NCBI GenBank assembly: GCA_024642285.1
Contig: JAHEBJ010000001.1
Location: 1-64,000 of the forward strand
Direction of reading: 5' to 3'
Source of the DNA: Sphingobacteriales bacterium
Lineage (GTDB): Bacteria > Bacteroidota > Bacteroidia > Chitinophagales > Chitinophagaceae
DNA length: 64,000 nt
Positions 7,556 through 16,446 of this stretch are shown here, piece after piece. The notes beneath the pieces were generated by a model, which saw only the letters and a program-made list of their open reading frames with translations, ran no database searches and was not told the DNA's origin. Each line of letters opens with the position of its first letter. Within the stretch, counting starts at the first letter, position 1. The position numbers and the translations under genes are program-made.

Positions 7556-9901
7556 TCAATTTTGAAGTGATGTGATATCATCGATTACATAAATACCCCG
7601 ACCATAAGTTGCAATTACCAGTTGATTTTTTTTCGGGTGAATGAACAAGTCCTGCACTGACACTGCAGCCGGAAGATTATTATTCAGGGAGATCCATTTA
7701 GTACCTCCATCACTGCTTATATAAACGCCCATATCTGTGCCGCAATACAGTATGTTTTTATTTTTGGGATCTTCCCGTAATACATTAACCGGACTGGCCG
7801 GTAAATCGCCGCTAATGCTGATCCATTTTTTACCTTGATCAGTTGATCTGTAGATATAAGGTTTGATGTTATCTTCCCTTCGATCGTTTAAAGTAAGGTA
7901 CACAGTTGATTGGTTGTATTTTGATGCGACCAACCTGGAAACATGTGTATTTTCAGGTAAACCTTTTACAATTTCTTTCCAATCATCTCCATCGTTTTGG
8001 GTTGTCCAAACTCTTCCGTCATCTGTGCCAACATAGAGCAATCCTTTTTTGAAAACAGATTCATCTATTGCAGTAATGGCCTGGTGATTGATGGCGTAAG
8101 GGGTTTTTCCCATTTTTTGTTTGTTGTTATAACTCAGGTCGGGGCTGATGCGTTTCCAGGTAGCACCACTGTCAACCGACTTAAATAAATATTGCATTCC
8201 ATGATAAACCGTAAGCCTGTTGTGTGGCGATACCATAGTATACGCCAGCCATTCTCCCCGATGCACATCTTCAGATCCGGTTCTTGGCGGAGCGATATTT
8301 CTGGACCATAAAGAATCAGGCAACGTTAAATCTCCTTTTATTAACCTGCCATAAAACGACGATGTGTAAATAGTATTCGCATCTCCGGGGTCAATAGCAT
8401 GAATAACACCTTCGCCACCCGGCCCCCATTTCCATTGGCTGATGGTTGTGTCTTTAATTCCGAATGTATTTATTATACTGCCCATCAGCGAGCCTTCATC
8501 CTGCACCGAACCAATTATATTGTATGGCTCTCTTGAATCGTAAGCAACATTATAAAACTGCGTGGTTGGAATATCCCTGTAAAAATTCTTCCATTTTTTT
8601 CCGCCATCATAAGTTACTGCAACGCCACCATCATCACCATTAATGATGTAATTCGAATCTGCCGGATCTATCCATAGTGCATGATTATCTCCATGTAATC
8701 GATCACTTTTTTTGTCTGTTGGCCTGAAACGATCCCATGTTTTTCCGCCGTCATTCGATTTGCCCATACCTAGTCCCAGTATGTACAAACAGTTTTCATC
8801 CTGTGGATTAACCCGTATCTGTCCCATTACCCAGCCATAGGTTCCGCAAAATCTTTCCATGTAATCATTGTTCTCTGTCATTTTGGTCCAGCTTTCGCCA
8901 AGGTCGGCGCTTCTGTAAACTTCAACACCTTTTACCACAATTTCTTTTATCCTGCCATAGCTGTCCAGTTCGCCTTCTTTGGGTTCTCTTTTTTTATCGT
9001 GGTTATCAACAAAGGCATACAACACATCGGGATTGCTTTGTGAAATATCAATGCCAATCCTTCCTGTTGTTTTTGTGTAAGGCAATCCTTTGGTGAGTGG
9101 CACCCATGTTTTACCTGCATCTTTTGTTTTGTATATGCGATCGAAATCTTCGGGAACGGGATCGCTCCAGCGTTTGCGGATGCGGTTCCACATAGATGCA
9201 TAAATTATTTTTGTATCAGTTGGGTCCATTCTCAAATCAATACACCCTGTCTTGTTATCATTGCCTAATATCTTTTTCCAGGTTTTACCTCCATCTTCCG
9301 TTTGATAAACACCTCTCTCCTCATTGTAGCTCCATTCGTTTCCGCTGGCAGCCACGTAAACTATTAATGGATCATAAGGATGAACAATAATTCTTGCGAT
9401 GGTACTTGTATTTTCCAACCCGATATGCTCCCATGTTTTTCCTGCATCAACAGATTTAAACATACCGATGCCCGGCAGCGATGCCCTGAAAATATTTGCT
9501 TCGCCGGTACCTACATAAATAATATCGGGATTGGATGGTGCCAATGCCATATTGCCGATGGACTGTGTACCGAGTTCGTCAAATATCGGCTTCCATGTTT
9601 TTCCAGCATCCTCTGTTTTCCATAAACCGCCGGTTGCAAACGCAGCGTACATAATATTTTTATTGCCCGAAATTCCCCAAATATCGGTGCAGCGTCCACT
9701 GATATTATCGGGCCCAACATTCCGCCACTGCAGGTTTTTAAAGGGCGAAGAAATTAAAGAAGCCTGGTGTTGTTTAAATGCAGCAATTCTTTCTGTGCCG
9801 GAAGAAGGTCGCTGGTTGCTTACAAAATATTGAGCAGAGAGTTGCCGAAAATTCAATGTTGAACAAAGAACAAAACAAATTAAAGGAACAAACTTTTGCA
9901 T
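7556..9901 (-). CDS. Secreted VPS10/BNR (Asp-box) beta-propeller protein
   Basis: A 781-residue exported protein with a signal peptide (cleavage near LSAQ, residue 24). At least eleven Asp-box motifs of the form S/T-x-D-x-G-x-x-W are visible, such as TEDAGKTWKP, SVDAGKTWEH, TEDGGKTWKK, SNDGGKTWDR, SVDSGATWKR and SSDGGTKWIS. These mark sortilin/VPS10-type or BNR propellers. Automated pipelines often call such proteins glycosyl hydrolases, but no catalytic set for a sialidase is evident and no enzyme activity should be assumed. It probably binds protein or glycan at the cell surface. The gene is upstream of the S9 peptidase and downstream of a cyclophilin on the same strand. Confidence 0.88.
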   Translation of the reverse strand: MQKFVPLICFVLCSTLNFRQLSAQYFVSNQRPSSGTERIAAFKQHQASLISSPFKNLQWRNVGPDNISGRCTDIWGISGNKNIMYAAFATGGLWKTEDAGKTWKPIFDELGTQSIGNMALAPSNPDIIYVGTGEANIFRASLPGIGMFKSVDAGKTWEHIGLENTSTIARIIVHPYDPLIVYVAASGNEWSYNEERGVYQTEDGGKTWKKILGNDNKTGCIDLRMDPTDTKIIYASMWNRIRKRWSDPVPEDFDRIYKTKDAGKTWVPLTKGLPYTKTTGRIGIDISQSNPDVLYAFVDNHDKKREPKEGELDSYGRIKEIVVKGVEVYRSADLGESWTKMTENNDYMERFCGTYGWVMGQIRVNPQDENCLYILGLGMGKSNDGGKTWDRFRPTDKKSDRLHGDNHALWIDPADSNYIINGDDGGVAVTYDGGKKWKNFYRDIPTTQFYNVAYDSREPYNIIGSVQDEGSLMGSIINTFGIKDTTISQWKWGPGGEGVIHAIDPGDANTIYTSSFYGRLIKGDLTLPDSLWSRNIAPPRTGSEDVHRGEWLAYTMVSPHNRLTVYHGMQYLFKSVDSGATWKRISPDLSYNNKQKMGKTPYAINHQAITAIDESVFKKGLLYVGTDDGRVWTTQNDGDDWKEIVKGLPENTHVSRLVASKYNQSTVYLTLNDRREDNIKPYIYRSTDQGKKWISISGDLPASPVNVLREDPKNKNILYCGTDMGVYISSDGGTKWISLNNNLPAAVSVQDLFIHPKKNQLVIATYGRGIYVIDDITSLQN

Positions 9902-9906
9902 GGCGT

Positions 9907-10479
9907 TTAGTTTCTGGTGATGGTTAAAATATAAACAGGCGGTTTAAAATATTGTCCCTGGGTGGGGTAAAGCTGTTGTATTTTTTTTACGACATTCATT
10001 CCTTCAATCACTTTACCAAATGCTGCAAACCCCTGACCGTCGGGGTTTCTCAGGCCGCCAAAATCAAGTGATGGCTGGTTGTTGATACAAATAAAAAAAC
10101 TTGATGTGGCGGAGGCAGGTTCACTTCTTGCCATAGAAATGATGCCGTTTAAGTGAAGCAATCCCGTTTGGCTTGTAGTTTCCAGCGGAATAGGTGCAAA
10201 ATCTTTTATTGAATCTACATTGCCACCCTGTATTACTTCAATCTTAATATTATTATTGGGTTGATTATTCAATGTTACTGAACGGAAGAATGAGCTGCTG
10301 TCGTAAAGATGTGCATCAACATACTTAAGAAAATTGGCGACGGTGATGGGCGCTTTTTCAGGATATAATTCTATTGTGATATTGCCCAGCTCTGTTTTAA
10401 TTAAACAGCTTATATTTTTTTGAGCAAGAAGATCTGTTACAGAAATAAAAAAAAGCAGTACAAAAAAAAATCTTTTCAT
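9907..10479 (-). CDS. Exported cyclophilin-type peptidyl-prolyl isomerase
   Basis: A 190-residue cyclophilin with a signal peptide ending near LLAQ (residue 20). Family landmarks are TELGNITIELYPEKAPITVANFLKY at the N-terminus (given only as a landmark region, residues 28-53), SSSFFRSV, the VIQGG strand, SMARSEPASATSSFFI and FAAFGKVIEGMNVV. It lacks the tryptophan-containing loop of human cyclophilin A, as many bacterial members do. It should catalyse cis-trans proline isomerisation during periplasmic folding. It ends 5 bases before the VPS10/BNR gene, so the two are probably one transcript, and lies 25 bases after lysS. Confidence 0.92.
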   Translation of the reverse strand: MKRFFFVLLFFISVTDLLAQKNISCLIKTELGNITIELYPEKAPITVANFLKYVDAHLYDSSSFFRSVTLNNQPNNNIKIEVIQGGNVDSIKDFAPIPLETTSQTGLLHLNGIISMARSEPASATSSFFICINNQPSLDFGGLRNPDGQGFAAFGKVIEGMNVVKKIQQLYPTQGQYFKPPVYILTITRN

Positions 10480-10504
10480 ACTGCTAATGTAACATTAAGT
10501 TTTA

Positions 10505-12031
10505 TTATTCAGGTTTGTTCTCCGGCCTCATCATCGGGAAGAACAAAACATCCTGTATAGAATGCTGGTTGGTCAACAACATGGCGATTCTGTCAATGCC
10601 AAAACCAATGCCGCTGCTTGGCGGCATACCGTATTCCAGTGCCCGTAAAAAATCATGATCAATAAACATGGCTTCGTCATCGCCACGTTCCATCAGTTTG
10701 GTTTGTTCCTCAAAACGCTCACGCTGCTCAATGGGATCGTTTAACTCGCTGTAGGCATTGGCAATTTCTTTGCCGTTGCACATCAGCTCAAAACGCTCAA
10801 CCAGCCCCGGTTTGCTGCGGTGCTTTTTTGTAAGCGGACTCATTTCCACCGGGTAATCGGTAATAAATGTGGGCTGTATATAATTGCTTTCGCATTTTTC
10901 ACCAAATATCTCATCGATCAATTTTCCCTTTCCCCATTTTTCGTCGGCATGAATTTTTAATTGTTTACAAACATCCCTGATGCCAGCTTCATCCATTTCA
11001 GAAATATCAAATCCTGTATGTTCTTTAATCGCATCATACATGGTTATGCGTTTGTATGGCGCCTTAAAATCAATTTCTTTTTCGCCTACTGTAACTTTGG
11101 TTGTACCGTTTGTAGCTATGGCTGCTTTTTCCAGCATCTGCTCCGTGGTATCCATCATCCACTCATAATCTTTGTAAGCCACGTAAAATTCGAGCACCGT
11201 AAATTCAGGATTATGCGTACGATCCATTCCTTCGTTGCGGAAATTGCGGCTGAATTCATACACCCATTCAAATCCACCAACAATTAATCTTTTTAAATAG
11301 AGTTCGTTTGCAATACGCATGTACATAGGTACATCCAAAGCATTATGATGCGTTGTGAACGGCCTTGCCGCAGCACCACCGGGAATACTTTGCAAAACCG
11401 GCGTATCAACTTCCAGTGCCCCATGATCATTTAAAAACGAACGGATGGCATTCACCATTTTTGTACGCTTGATAAAAGTTTGCTTAACGCCGGGATTAAC
11501 GATCAGGTCGGCGTAACGCTGCCTGTAGCGAAACTCCGGATCGGTTACTTCATCATAAGCTTCGCCGTCTTTTTCTTTTACAACAGGTAGAGGACGTAAT
11601 GATTTTGTAAGAATTGAAAACTCTCTTACATGAACAGATGTTTCTCCTGTTTTGGTTGTGAATACATAACCTTTAATACCAACGATGTCGCCAATATCAA
11701 TTAATTTTTTCCAAACGGTTTGGTACAATGATTTATCCTCGCCGGGGCAGATATCATCCTGCTTTATATAGAATTGAATCTTACCAACTGAATCCTGTAT
11801 TAGTGCAAAGTTTGCTTTTCCCATATCACGTACGCTCATGATGCGGCCTGCAATGCAAACGTTGGCAAACTCATCTTTGTTCTCGTCGCCTTTATAATTT
11901 TCTTTTATGTAAACCGATGTTGTATTAACGGGGTACAACGCTGCCGGGTAGGCATCGATGCCCATTTTTGTAAGTTCGGCCAGTTTCTCCCTGCGGATGA
12001 TCTCCTGTTCGGATAGGTGTTGTGTGCTCAT
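10505..12031 (-). CDS. lysS: Lysine--tRNA ligase, class II
   Basis: A 508-residue class II LysRS that charges tRNA-Lys. The N-terminal OB-fold anticodon domain spans roughly residues 45-150 ([19 protein letters not shown]). The catalytic core holds motif 2 ([20 protein letters not shown]) and motif 3 ([12 protein letters not shown]) near the C-terminus. The start at MSTQHLSEQ is chosen because a TATCTTTG promoter element at 12054-12061 lies just upstream and would exclude the frame's earlier start at 12070. Expected full family length. It leads a run of same-strand genes. Confidence 0.97.
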   Translation of the reverse strand: MSTQHLSEQEIIRREKLAELTKMGIDAYPAALYPVNTTSVYIKENYKGDENKDEFANVCIAGRIMSVRDMGKANFALIQDSVGKIQFYIKQDDICPGEDKSLYQTVWKKLIDIGDIVGIKGYVFTTKTGETSVHVREFSILTKSLRPLPVVKEKDGEAYDEVTDPEFRYRQRYADLIVNPGVKQTFIKRTKMVNAIRSFLNDHGALEVDTPVLQSIPGGAAARPFTTHHNALDVPMYMRIANELYLKRLIVGGFEWVYEFSRNFRNEGMDRTHNPEFTVLEFYVAYKDYEWMMDTTEQMLEKAAIATNGTTKVTVGEKEIDFKAPYKRITMYDAIKEHTGFDISEMDEAGIRDVCKQLKIHADEKWGKGKLIDEIFGEKCESNYIQPTFITDYPVEMSPLTKKHRSKPGLVERFELMCNGKEIANAYSELNDPIEQRERFEEQTKLMERGDDEAMFIDHDFLRALEYGMPPSSGIGFGIDRIAMLLTNQHSIQDVLFFPMMRPENKPE

Positions 12032-12053
12032 TTTACTTTCTGAAAAATTTCGG

Positions 12054-12061
12054 CAAAGATA
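12054..12061 (-). promoter_or_regulatory. lysS promoter -7 element
   Basis: On the minus strand this reads TATCTTTG, an exact match to the Bacteroidota TAnnTTTG element. It predicts a transcript start near 12050 and a leader of about 19 bases before the lysS ATG. No convincing -33 TTTG was found at the usual spacing. Confidence 0.6.
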
Positions 12062-12148
12062 CCGTATCAAACTGATTTGTCCATTCAGGCTTCACCGGCT
12101 TGGCTTTACATAGGAAGTTCATATATTTAAAAACATAAACCAACTACA

Positions 12149-12841
12149 ATGAAAAGAATTTTTTTTATCATGATTTTTGCCAGCCTGTTTTACGGCTGCG
12201 ATGTAATTAAGCAATTGCCGCAAATGACCGGCGTTACAGAAGCCGAAGCCGGTGAGGGAATAAAAGAGGCACTGAGCCAGGGATTGGCGGGAGCCGTACT
12301 GCGATTGAATAAACCCGACGGTTTTTTTAAAGACGCATTCTATAAAATTCTGGTGCCGGAAGATGCCCAGAAAATAGCAAATACATTAAGAGATATAGGG
12401 TTTGGCAGTTTGGTTGATAAAGCCATTTTACAAATAAACCGCGGCGCCGAAGATGCAGTTGGTTACGCCAAACCTATATTTGCGAATGCGATAAAAAGTA
12501 TGACCATACAGGATGCCATTGGGCTGGTAAGAAACGGCGATACAAGTGCTACCCATTTTTTCAGAACTAAAACAACATCCAGTTTGATTGCGGCATTTAC
12601 TCCTGTTATAAAATCATCGCTTGATAAAGTGGATGCTACCAAATATTATGGTGATATGGTGAATAAATACAACAGCATTCCTTTTGTAAAAAAACTAAAT
12701 CCTGATCTTACAGGCTATGTTACCACGAAAGCCACCAATGCGCTATTCGATCTGGTTGCGCAGGAAGAAAGAAATATCAGGAATAATTTTGAAGCAAGAA
12801 CAACAGATTTGCTGAAGAAGGTTTTTGGTGGTATGTTATAA
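12149..12841 (+). CDS. DUF4197 lipoprotein
   Basis: A 230-residue protein with a short lipoprotein signal (hydrophobic stretch then FYGC, Cys17). The body is largely helical, with TEAEAGEGIKEALSQGLAGAV and the repeated short helices typical of DUF4197, including DAIGLVRNGDTSATHFFRTKT. Function is unknown for the family; the lipobox suggests attachment to a periplasmic membrane face. Its stop codon directly abuts that of the convergent flavin reductase gene with no terminator between. Confidence 0.88.
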   Translation: MKRIFFIMIFASLFYGCDVIKQLPQMTGVTEAEAGEGIKEALSQGLAGAVLRLNKPDGFFKDAFYKILVPEDAQKIANTLRDIGFGSLVDKAILQINRGAEDAVGYAKPIFANAIKSMTIQDAIGLVRNGDTSATHFFRTKTTSSLIAAFTPVIKSSLDKVDATKYYGDMVNKYNSIPFVKKLNPDLTGYVTTKATNALFDLVAQEERNIRNNFEARTTDLLKKVFGGML

Positions 12842-13723
12842 TCAATAATCAGCCAGCAATACCTGCCATGCTTCAGCCACTTTACCGCTATCCAATAATT
12901 CTTTGGCGTATCTATGCAGCTCTTTATCCATATCCTCTGGGTTAATAGAAAAGTACTGAATGATGTTTTTCAATTTATCATCATTGAATGCAGGATCAAC
13001 AAAAGGCATTTCATGTACATTGGCTAATTGTCCTAAATTATTTCCGGTAAGTAATTTACTGTTGCGGATGCTTTCAGGTAAAGCATCAACACCAATACCC
13101 AGTTGTGTATTTGGTTTGGCTACTTTAAATAAATTAGTTTCATCAATTTTTGCATACCAGTCGCCGCCAAGGCGGGCCACATGGTGCAGTTTGGTTTGAT
13201 CTATTTTTTTGTCTGCACCTAAAATACTTTCATCAATATGCATGCAAAGTATTTCACAAATTACCAGGTTGCCTGCACCGCCTTCGGTACCCAGTGGTTT
13301 TACTTCAAGTACTTTACATTCTAATTTTACCTTGCTTTCTTTTACCATTGGCGGCGTAACCATGGTTGCTTTTTCTTCGGTAAACCCAGCTTTCGCAAAT
13401 TCATTAATTTCATTCGGAAATTCACAACTCGCCAGCGACATTTGCTGCACCATATCATAATCAACAATATTGATAACCACTTCGGGTACTTCTAATACAT
13501 TCTGTAAAGTGTGCTTGGTTGTATTATCTCTTACCCTCCTGGACGGAGAAAAAACCACAACAGGTGGGTTTGAAGAAAAAAGGTTAAAAAAACTGAAGGG
13601 ACTCAGGTTAATATTACCTGCTTTGTCAATGGTTGATGCAAAACAGATCGGGCGTGGTGCAATAGCGTGTTGCAGGTAGTTTTGTGCATCGGCGGGTTTT
13701 ATTTCCTTTAAGTTTATAATCAT
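12842..13723 (-). CDS. Flavin reductase-like domain protein
   Basis: A 293-residue protein with an FMN-binding split-barrel of the flavin reductase family: AIAPRPICFASTIDKAGNINLSPFS at residues 16-40 (landmark), PPVVVFSPS, and TLQNVLEVPEVVINIV. The C-terminal extension of about 90 residues is shared by related Bacteroidota proteins and has no assigned role. It probably binds FMN and uses NAD(P)H, but the physiological acceptor is unknown. It is convergent with and directly abutting the DUF4197 gene. Confidence 0.88.
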   Translation of the reverse strand: MIINLKEIKPADAQNYLQHAIAPRPICFASTIDKAGNINLSPFSFFNLFSSNPPVVVFSPSRRVRDNTTKHTLQNVLEVPEVVINIVDYDMVQQMSLASCEFPNEINEFAKAGFTEEKATMVTPPMVKESKVKLECKVLEVKPLGTEGGAGNLVICEILCMHIDESILGADKKIDQTKLHHVARLGGDWYAKIDETNLFKVAKPNTQLGIGVDALPESIRNSKLLTGNNLGQLANVHEMPFVDPAFNDDKLKNIIQYFSINPEDMDKELHRYAKELLDSGKVAEAWQVLLADY

Positions 13724-13730
13724 TTTTTAT

Positions 13731-13753
13731 CGCTGAGAAAATGAGATAAAGAG
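13731..13753 (+). repeat. Inverted repeat arm, left of the GxxExxY gene
   Basis: This 23-base arm begins CGCTGAGAAAATGAG. It matches the reverse complement of 14183-14205 at 21 of 23 positions, so the GxxExxY gene lies between two inverted copies. The arm sits between the GxxExxY stop and the flavin reductase start. Confidence 0.8.
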
Positions 13754-13766
13754 GTTTCGCAGAGGG

Positions 13767-14156
13767 CTAAAAATTATTTACTATTCTTTTGAACCCATCT
13801 TTTAAATACTGTACATTAAAATTAATAAGGTAACCCAGTTTTTTTTGATGATAAAGCTTTAGATAAGTGATTACCTGAAATATAAAAACGGGTGCCTTAG
13901 TTTCCACAGATTTATTTTCAATTATAATTTCATCTTCAACCAGCAAATCAATTTCGTAGGCTTTTCCCAAGGGGATGCTTTTATATATCAGTTCGACCGG
14001 TACCTTGGCTTTTACATTTAATCCTCTTAATTCCAATTCTCTTTTCAGGGCCAATTGATAGGCAGATTCTAAAAGTCCAGGCCCCAGTTCTCTATGCACA
14101 GTAATCGCAGCATCCAGAATTATACCGCCGATTTCATTTAATCTTTCATTCGTCAT
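13767..14156 (-). CDS. GxxExxY protein, PDDEXK-like
   Basis: A 129-residue GxxExxY protein. The naming motif is seen in GPGLLESAY near residues 25-33. YEIDLLVED followed by IIENKS gives an Asp and a Glu-x-Lys arrangement, as in the PDDEXK nuclease-like fold, so metal-dependent nuclease-type chemistry is plausible but unproven. These genes are scattered in Bacteroidota and often sit next to short repeats. Here the gene is bracketed by 23-base inverted repeats at 13731-13753 and 14183-14205, suggesting that gene and repeats moved or multiplied as one unit (inference). It does not look co-transcribed with its metabolic neighbours by function. Confidence 0.9.
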   Translation of the reverse strand: MTNERLNEIGGIILDAAITVHRELGPGLLESAYQLALKRELELRGLNVKAKVPVELIYKSIPLGKAYEIDLLVEDEIIIENKSVETKAPVFIFQVITYLKLYHQKKLGYLINFNVQYLKDGFKRIVNNF

Positions 14157-14182
14157 GGTGGCTGTTATATACTTAGCGTAAA

Positions 14183-14205
14183 CTCTTTAACTCCTTTTCT
14201 CAGCG
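14183..14205 (-). repeat. Inverted repeat arm, right of the GxxExxY gene
   Basis: Read on the minus strand, the arm begins CGCTGAGAAAAGGAG and differs from the left arm (13731-13753) at two of 23 positions. It lies just upstream of the GxxExxY start, between it and the FAH-family gene. Confidence 0.8.
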
Positions 14206-14214
14206 CTAAAATAA

Positions 14215-15225
14215 TTAAACATTTTTTTTAAGCGCCAAAATACTAAAATCACTTTCGTCTTTCACAATTTTATTGGTCAGTTTACCAAGCCCATCAATTT
14301 CCATTTCTACCACATCACCATCCTGCAACCACTTTGGTTCAAATTCTGGATTGTTTAGTAAACCGGTTCCGTTTAATTCTAAAAAACAACCTGTACCAAC
14401 AGTGCCGCTGCCAATCACATCGCCGGGCATAAGATCAACACCATAACTGCAGCGTTCAATAATTTCTGCAAAGGTCCAGTCCATATCAGCCAGATTGCCT
14501 TCACTAACCTGTTTATCATTTACCCAGCATTTCATACCCAGGTTCCATGCTTTGCCTGTATGATTTTCTTTGCAGGGCACTTCATATTGTTCCAGTTCAT
14601 CTAAAGTAACCAGCATAGGGCCAATTACGGTACAAAAATCTTTTCCTTTTGCAGGACCAAGATTCAGTTTCATTTCTTCCATCTGCAATGTTCTTGCGCT
14701 CATGTCATTCATGATCATAAGGCCACCAATATATTCATCTGCATCGGCAGCTTTAATATTACGGCCGGGTTTGCATATTACAATGGAAGCCTCCAGCTCA
14801 AAATCCAGTTTTTGAAAATGATCGGGCATGCACACAATATCGCCGGGTCCCTGAATACTGTTGTGATTGGTAAAATAAAAAATGGGGTATTGATCGTATT
14901 CGGGAATCATATCCACTTTACGGTTGCGCCTTGCTGATGCAACATGCTGGCGAAAAGCATAAGCATCACGGCAACTTGTAGGATGAGGAACGGGTGCAAA
15001 TATTTTCGCTTCGTTAAAAAGTTCTCCCTGCGTTTCTCTTATAAGACCCTCTTTTATTTTTTGTTCAACAGCCCTTGCCATTGGTATCAATTCCTCCCAA
15101 AAATTAAGGAACATGGCCATGGTATTTGGTAAATCGTTATGCAATTCGTCCATGGCATAAACTTTGTTGTCAACTACTATTCCCAGATGATCGTGCCCGT
15201 CGTTTAGATAAGTAACTAGTTTCAT
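14215..15225 (-). CDS. Fumarylacetoacetate hydrolase-family protein
   Basis: A 336-residue FAH-superfamily enzyme. Landmarks are YFTNHNSIQGPGD, then DFELEASIVICKPGRNI, which holds the acidic metal ligands, IGGLMIMNDMSAR, and the C-terminal GDVIGSGTVGTGC turn. The full-length N-terminal domain fits the fumarylacetoacetate hydrolase or acylpyruvate hydrolase side of the family. It likely cleaves a beta-diketo acid in aromatic amino-acid breakdown, but no other gene of a tyrosine pathway is in the window. Transcription probably starts at a TAAATTTG element at 15304-15311, divergent from the fatty-acid hydroxylase promoter. Confidence 0.88.
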   Translation of the reverse strand: MKLVTYLNDGHDHLGIVVDNKVYAMDELHNDLPNTMAMFLNFWEELIPMARAVEQKIKEGLIRETQGELFNEAKIFAPVPHPTSCRDAYAFRQHVASARRNRKVDMIPEYDQYPIFYFTNHNSIQGPGDIVCMPDHFQKLDFELEASIVICKPGRNIKAADADEYIGGLMIMNDMSARTLQMEEMKLNLGPAKGKDFCTVIGPMLVTLDELEQYEVPCKENHTGKAWNLGMKCWVNDKQVSEGNLADMDWTFAEIIERCSYGVDLMPGDVIGSGTVGTGCFLELNGTGLLNNPEFEPKWLQDGDVVEMEIDGLGKLTNKIVKDESDFSILALKKNV

Positions 15226-15303
15226 TTTTTTAGTCTGTTTTGGTAATTCAAGATGATTTTGATCATTTTTTTTGATTTAAATATACGGGTTAAACAGTTG
15301 GCG

Positions 15304-15311
15304 CAAATTTA
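15304..15311 (-). promoter_or_regulatory. Promoter -7 element for the FAH-family gene
   Basis: Minus-strand TAAATTTG fits TAnnTTTG exactly and would give a leader of about 75 bases. It lies in the 162-base divergent gap, about 50 bases from the opposing promoter. Confidence 0.5.
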
Positions 15312-15357
15312 ACTATTAAAAAAGTGAATTCAGTTTTCACTTTTAATGAAGATTAAT

Positions 15358-15365
15358 TAGTTTTG
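15358..15365 (+). promoter_or_regulatory. Promoter -7 element for the fatty-acid hydroxylase
   Basis: TAGTTTTG fits TAnnTTTG and lies 22 bases before the ATG, giving a leader of roughly 18 bases. A TTTTC stretch near 15334 sits about where a -33 element would be. Confidence 0.55.
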
Positions 15366-15387
15366 TATTGACGTATTAAGTTATATT

Positions 15388-16095
15388 ATGAAATTCGATA
15401 AAATTTATAACAAAGGGCAGGCACAGATATTTAAGAATAAATATCTTGAATATCTCACCAAAACTCATCCGCTGGTAATTTGGGGGTTGTATATTCCTAT
15501 ACTTGGATTCATGCTTTATTATAGTGCCTCAAGACTTGGATTTGGAATTGCCAGCATTGTGCTGATCTTTTTTTCAGGCATGTTCTTCTGGTCACTTTTT
15601 GAATATTTGATTCATCGTTTTGTTTTCCATTTTGTAGCTGAAAGTAAAAGAGCGCTTCGTATTGTGTACGTAATTCATGGGAATCATCATGAGTATCCAA
15701 GAGATAAGGAAAGATTGTTTATGCCGCCGGTTCCAAGTTTGCTGCTTGCCTCATTTGTTTTTACTACTATGTACTTTGCAGGGTATTTATTTGGGATCAG
15801 CAGTTATGCTTTTTCTTTTTTCCCGGGCTTTATTCTTGGCTACCTTATCTATGGCACAATGCATTATGCTATTCATGCCTGGAATCCTCCGTTTAAATGG
15901 ATGAAACCGCTTTGGCGAAATCATCACCTTCATCATTATAAAAAAACCGAACTGGGCTTTGGCGTAAGTTCAACATTATGGGACCATGTGTTTGGTACCA
16001 TGTTCGACCTGAAAAAAGAAAAGGATGATAAAGAAAAAGTGCAGGAACTTATGTTTAGCAACGGGCCTTCAAAAAAGCAATTACAGGAGCATTAA
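15388..16095 (+). CDS. Membrane fatty-acid hydroxylase (FA2H/sterol desaturase family)
   Basis: A 235-residue integral membrane di-iron hydroxylase. Its histidine clusters are LIHRFVFH near residue 75, HGNHHEYPRD near 97, MHYAIHAW near 156 and RNHHLHHYKKTELGFG near 171. About four hydrophobic helices separate them. This pattern matches fatty-acid 2-hydroxylases, which in Bacteroidota can hydroxylate acyl chains of sphingolipids or ornithine lipids; which lipid is used here is not visible. It stands alone with its own promoter and its stop lies 3 bases from the convergent small gene, with no terminator. Confidence 0.9.
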   Translation: MKFDKIYNKGQAQIFKNKYLEYLTKTHPLVIWGLYIPILGFMLYYSASRLGFGIASIVLIFFSGMFFWSLFEYLIHRFVFHFVAESKRALRIVYVIHGNHHEYPRDKERLFMPPVPSLLLASFVFTTMYFAGYLFGISSYAFSFFPGFILGYLIYGTMHYAIHAWNPPFKWMKPLWRNHHLHHYKKTELGFGVSSTLWDHVFGTMFDLKKEKDDKEKVQELMFSNGPSKKQLQEH

Positions 16096-16098
16096 GCG

Positions 16099-16422
16099 CT
16101 ACCATTTTTCTTCCTCATCAATATCATTAACCTGGCGACTGAATAACTGCCGGGTTTTTATTTTTTGTTCCTGCCTTTCAATAATAAGCGATGCAATGAT
16201 GTTGCCTGCATCTTCCTGGGGAAACTGCTGCAGTAGCTTTTTTAATTTCTGTTCATTTACGTCAATGCGGTAGAGGTATGTCAGCAGCCTGTCGAAATCG
16301 GATTTAATAAGGTTGTTGATGTAATCAGACAATTGAGCATGTGTTTCCTTATAGGTGTTTTTCTCCGGCAATTCAATTGCCAGTTCATTGTTTAATAATT
16401 GTATAAGTTCAGTGTTTTTCAT
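16099..16422 (-). CDS. Hypothetical small helical protein
   Basis: A 107-residue, highly charged and probably all-helical protein with no signal peptide or membrane segment. I do not recognise the family. It holds ELAIELPEKNTYKETHAQLSDYINNLI and a glutamine/lysine-rich helix near LKKLLQQFPQEDAG. It is downstream of the TIGR02757 gene by 25 bases on the same strand and likely shares its transcript. The start at MKNTELIQ is preferred over one four codons earlier. The full-length coding look and operon position support a real gene. Confidence 0.7.
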   Translation of the reverse strand: MKNTELIQLLNNELAIELPEKNTYKETHAQLSDYINNLIKSDFDRLLTYLYRIDVNEQKLKKLLQQFPQEDAGNIIASLIIERQEQKIKTRQLFSRQVNDIDEEEKW

Positions 16423-16446
16423 GCAAGAAATCAAACCAGGATTAGT

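Noticed and set aside
7474-7581. 36-codon N-terminal extension of the S9 peptidase
   Set aside because: It runs into the upstream gene and would mask a clean signal peptide starting at 7473.
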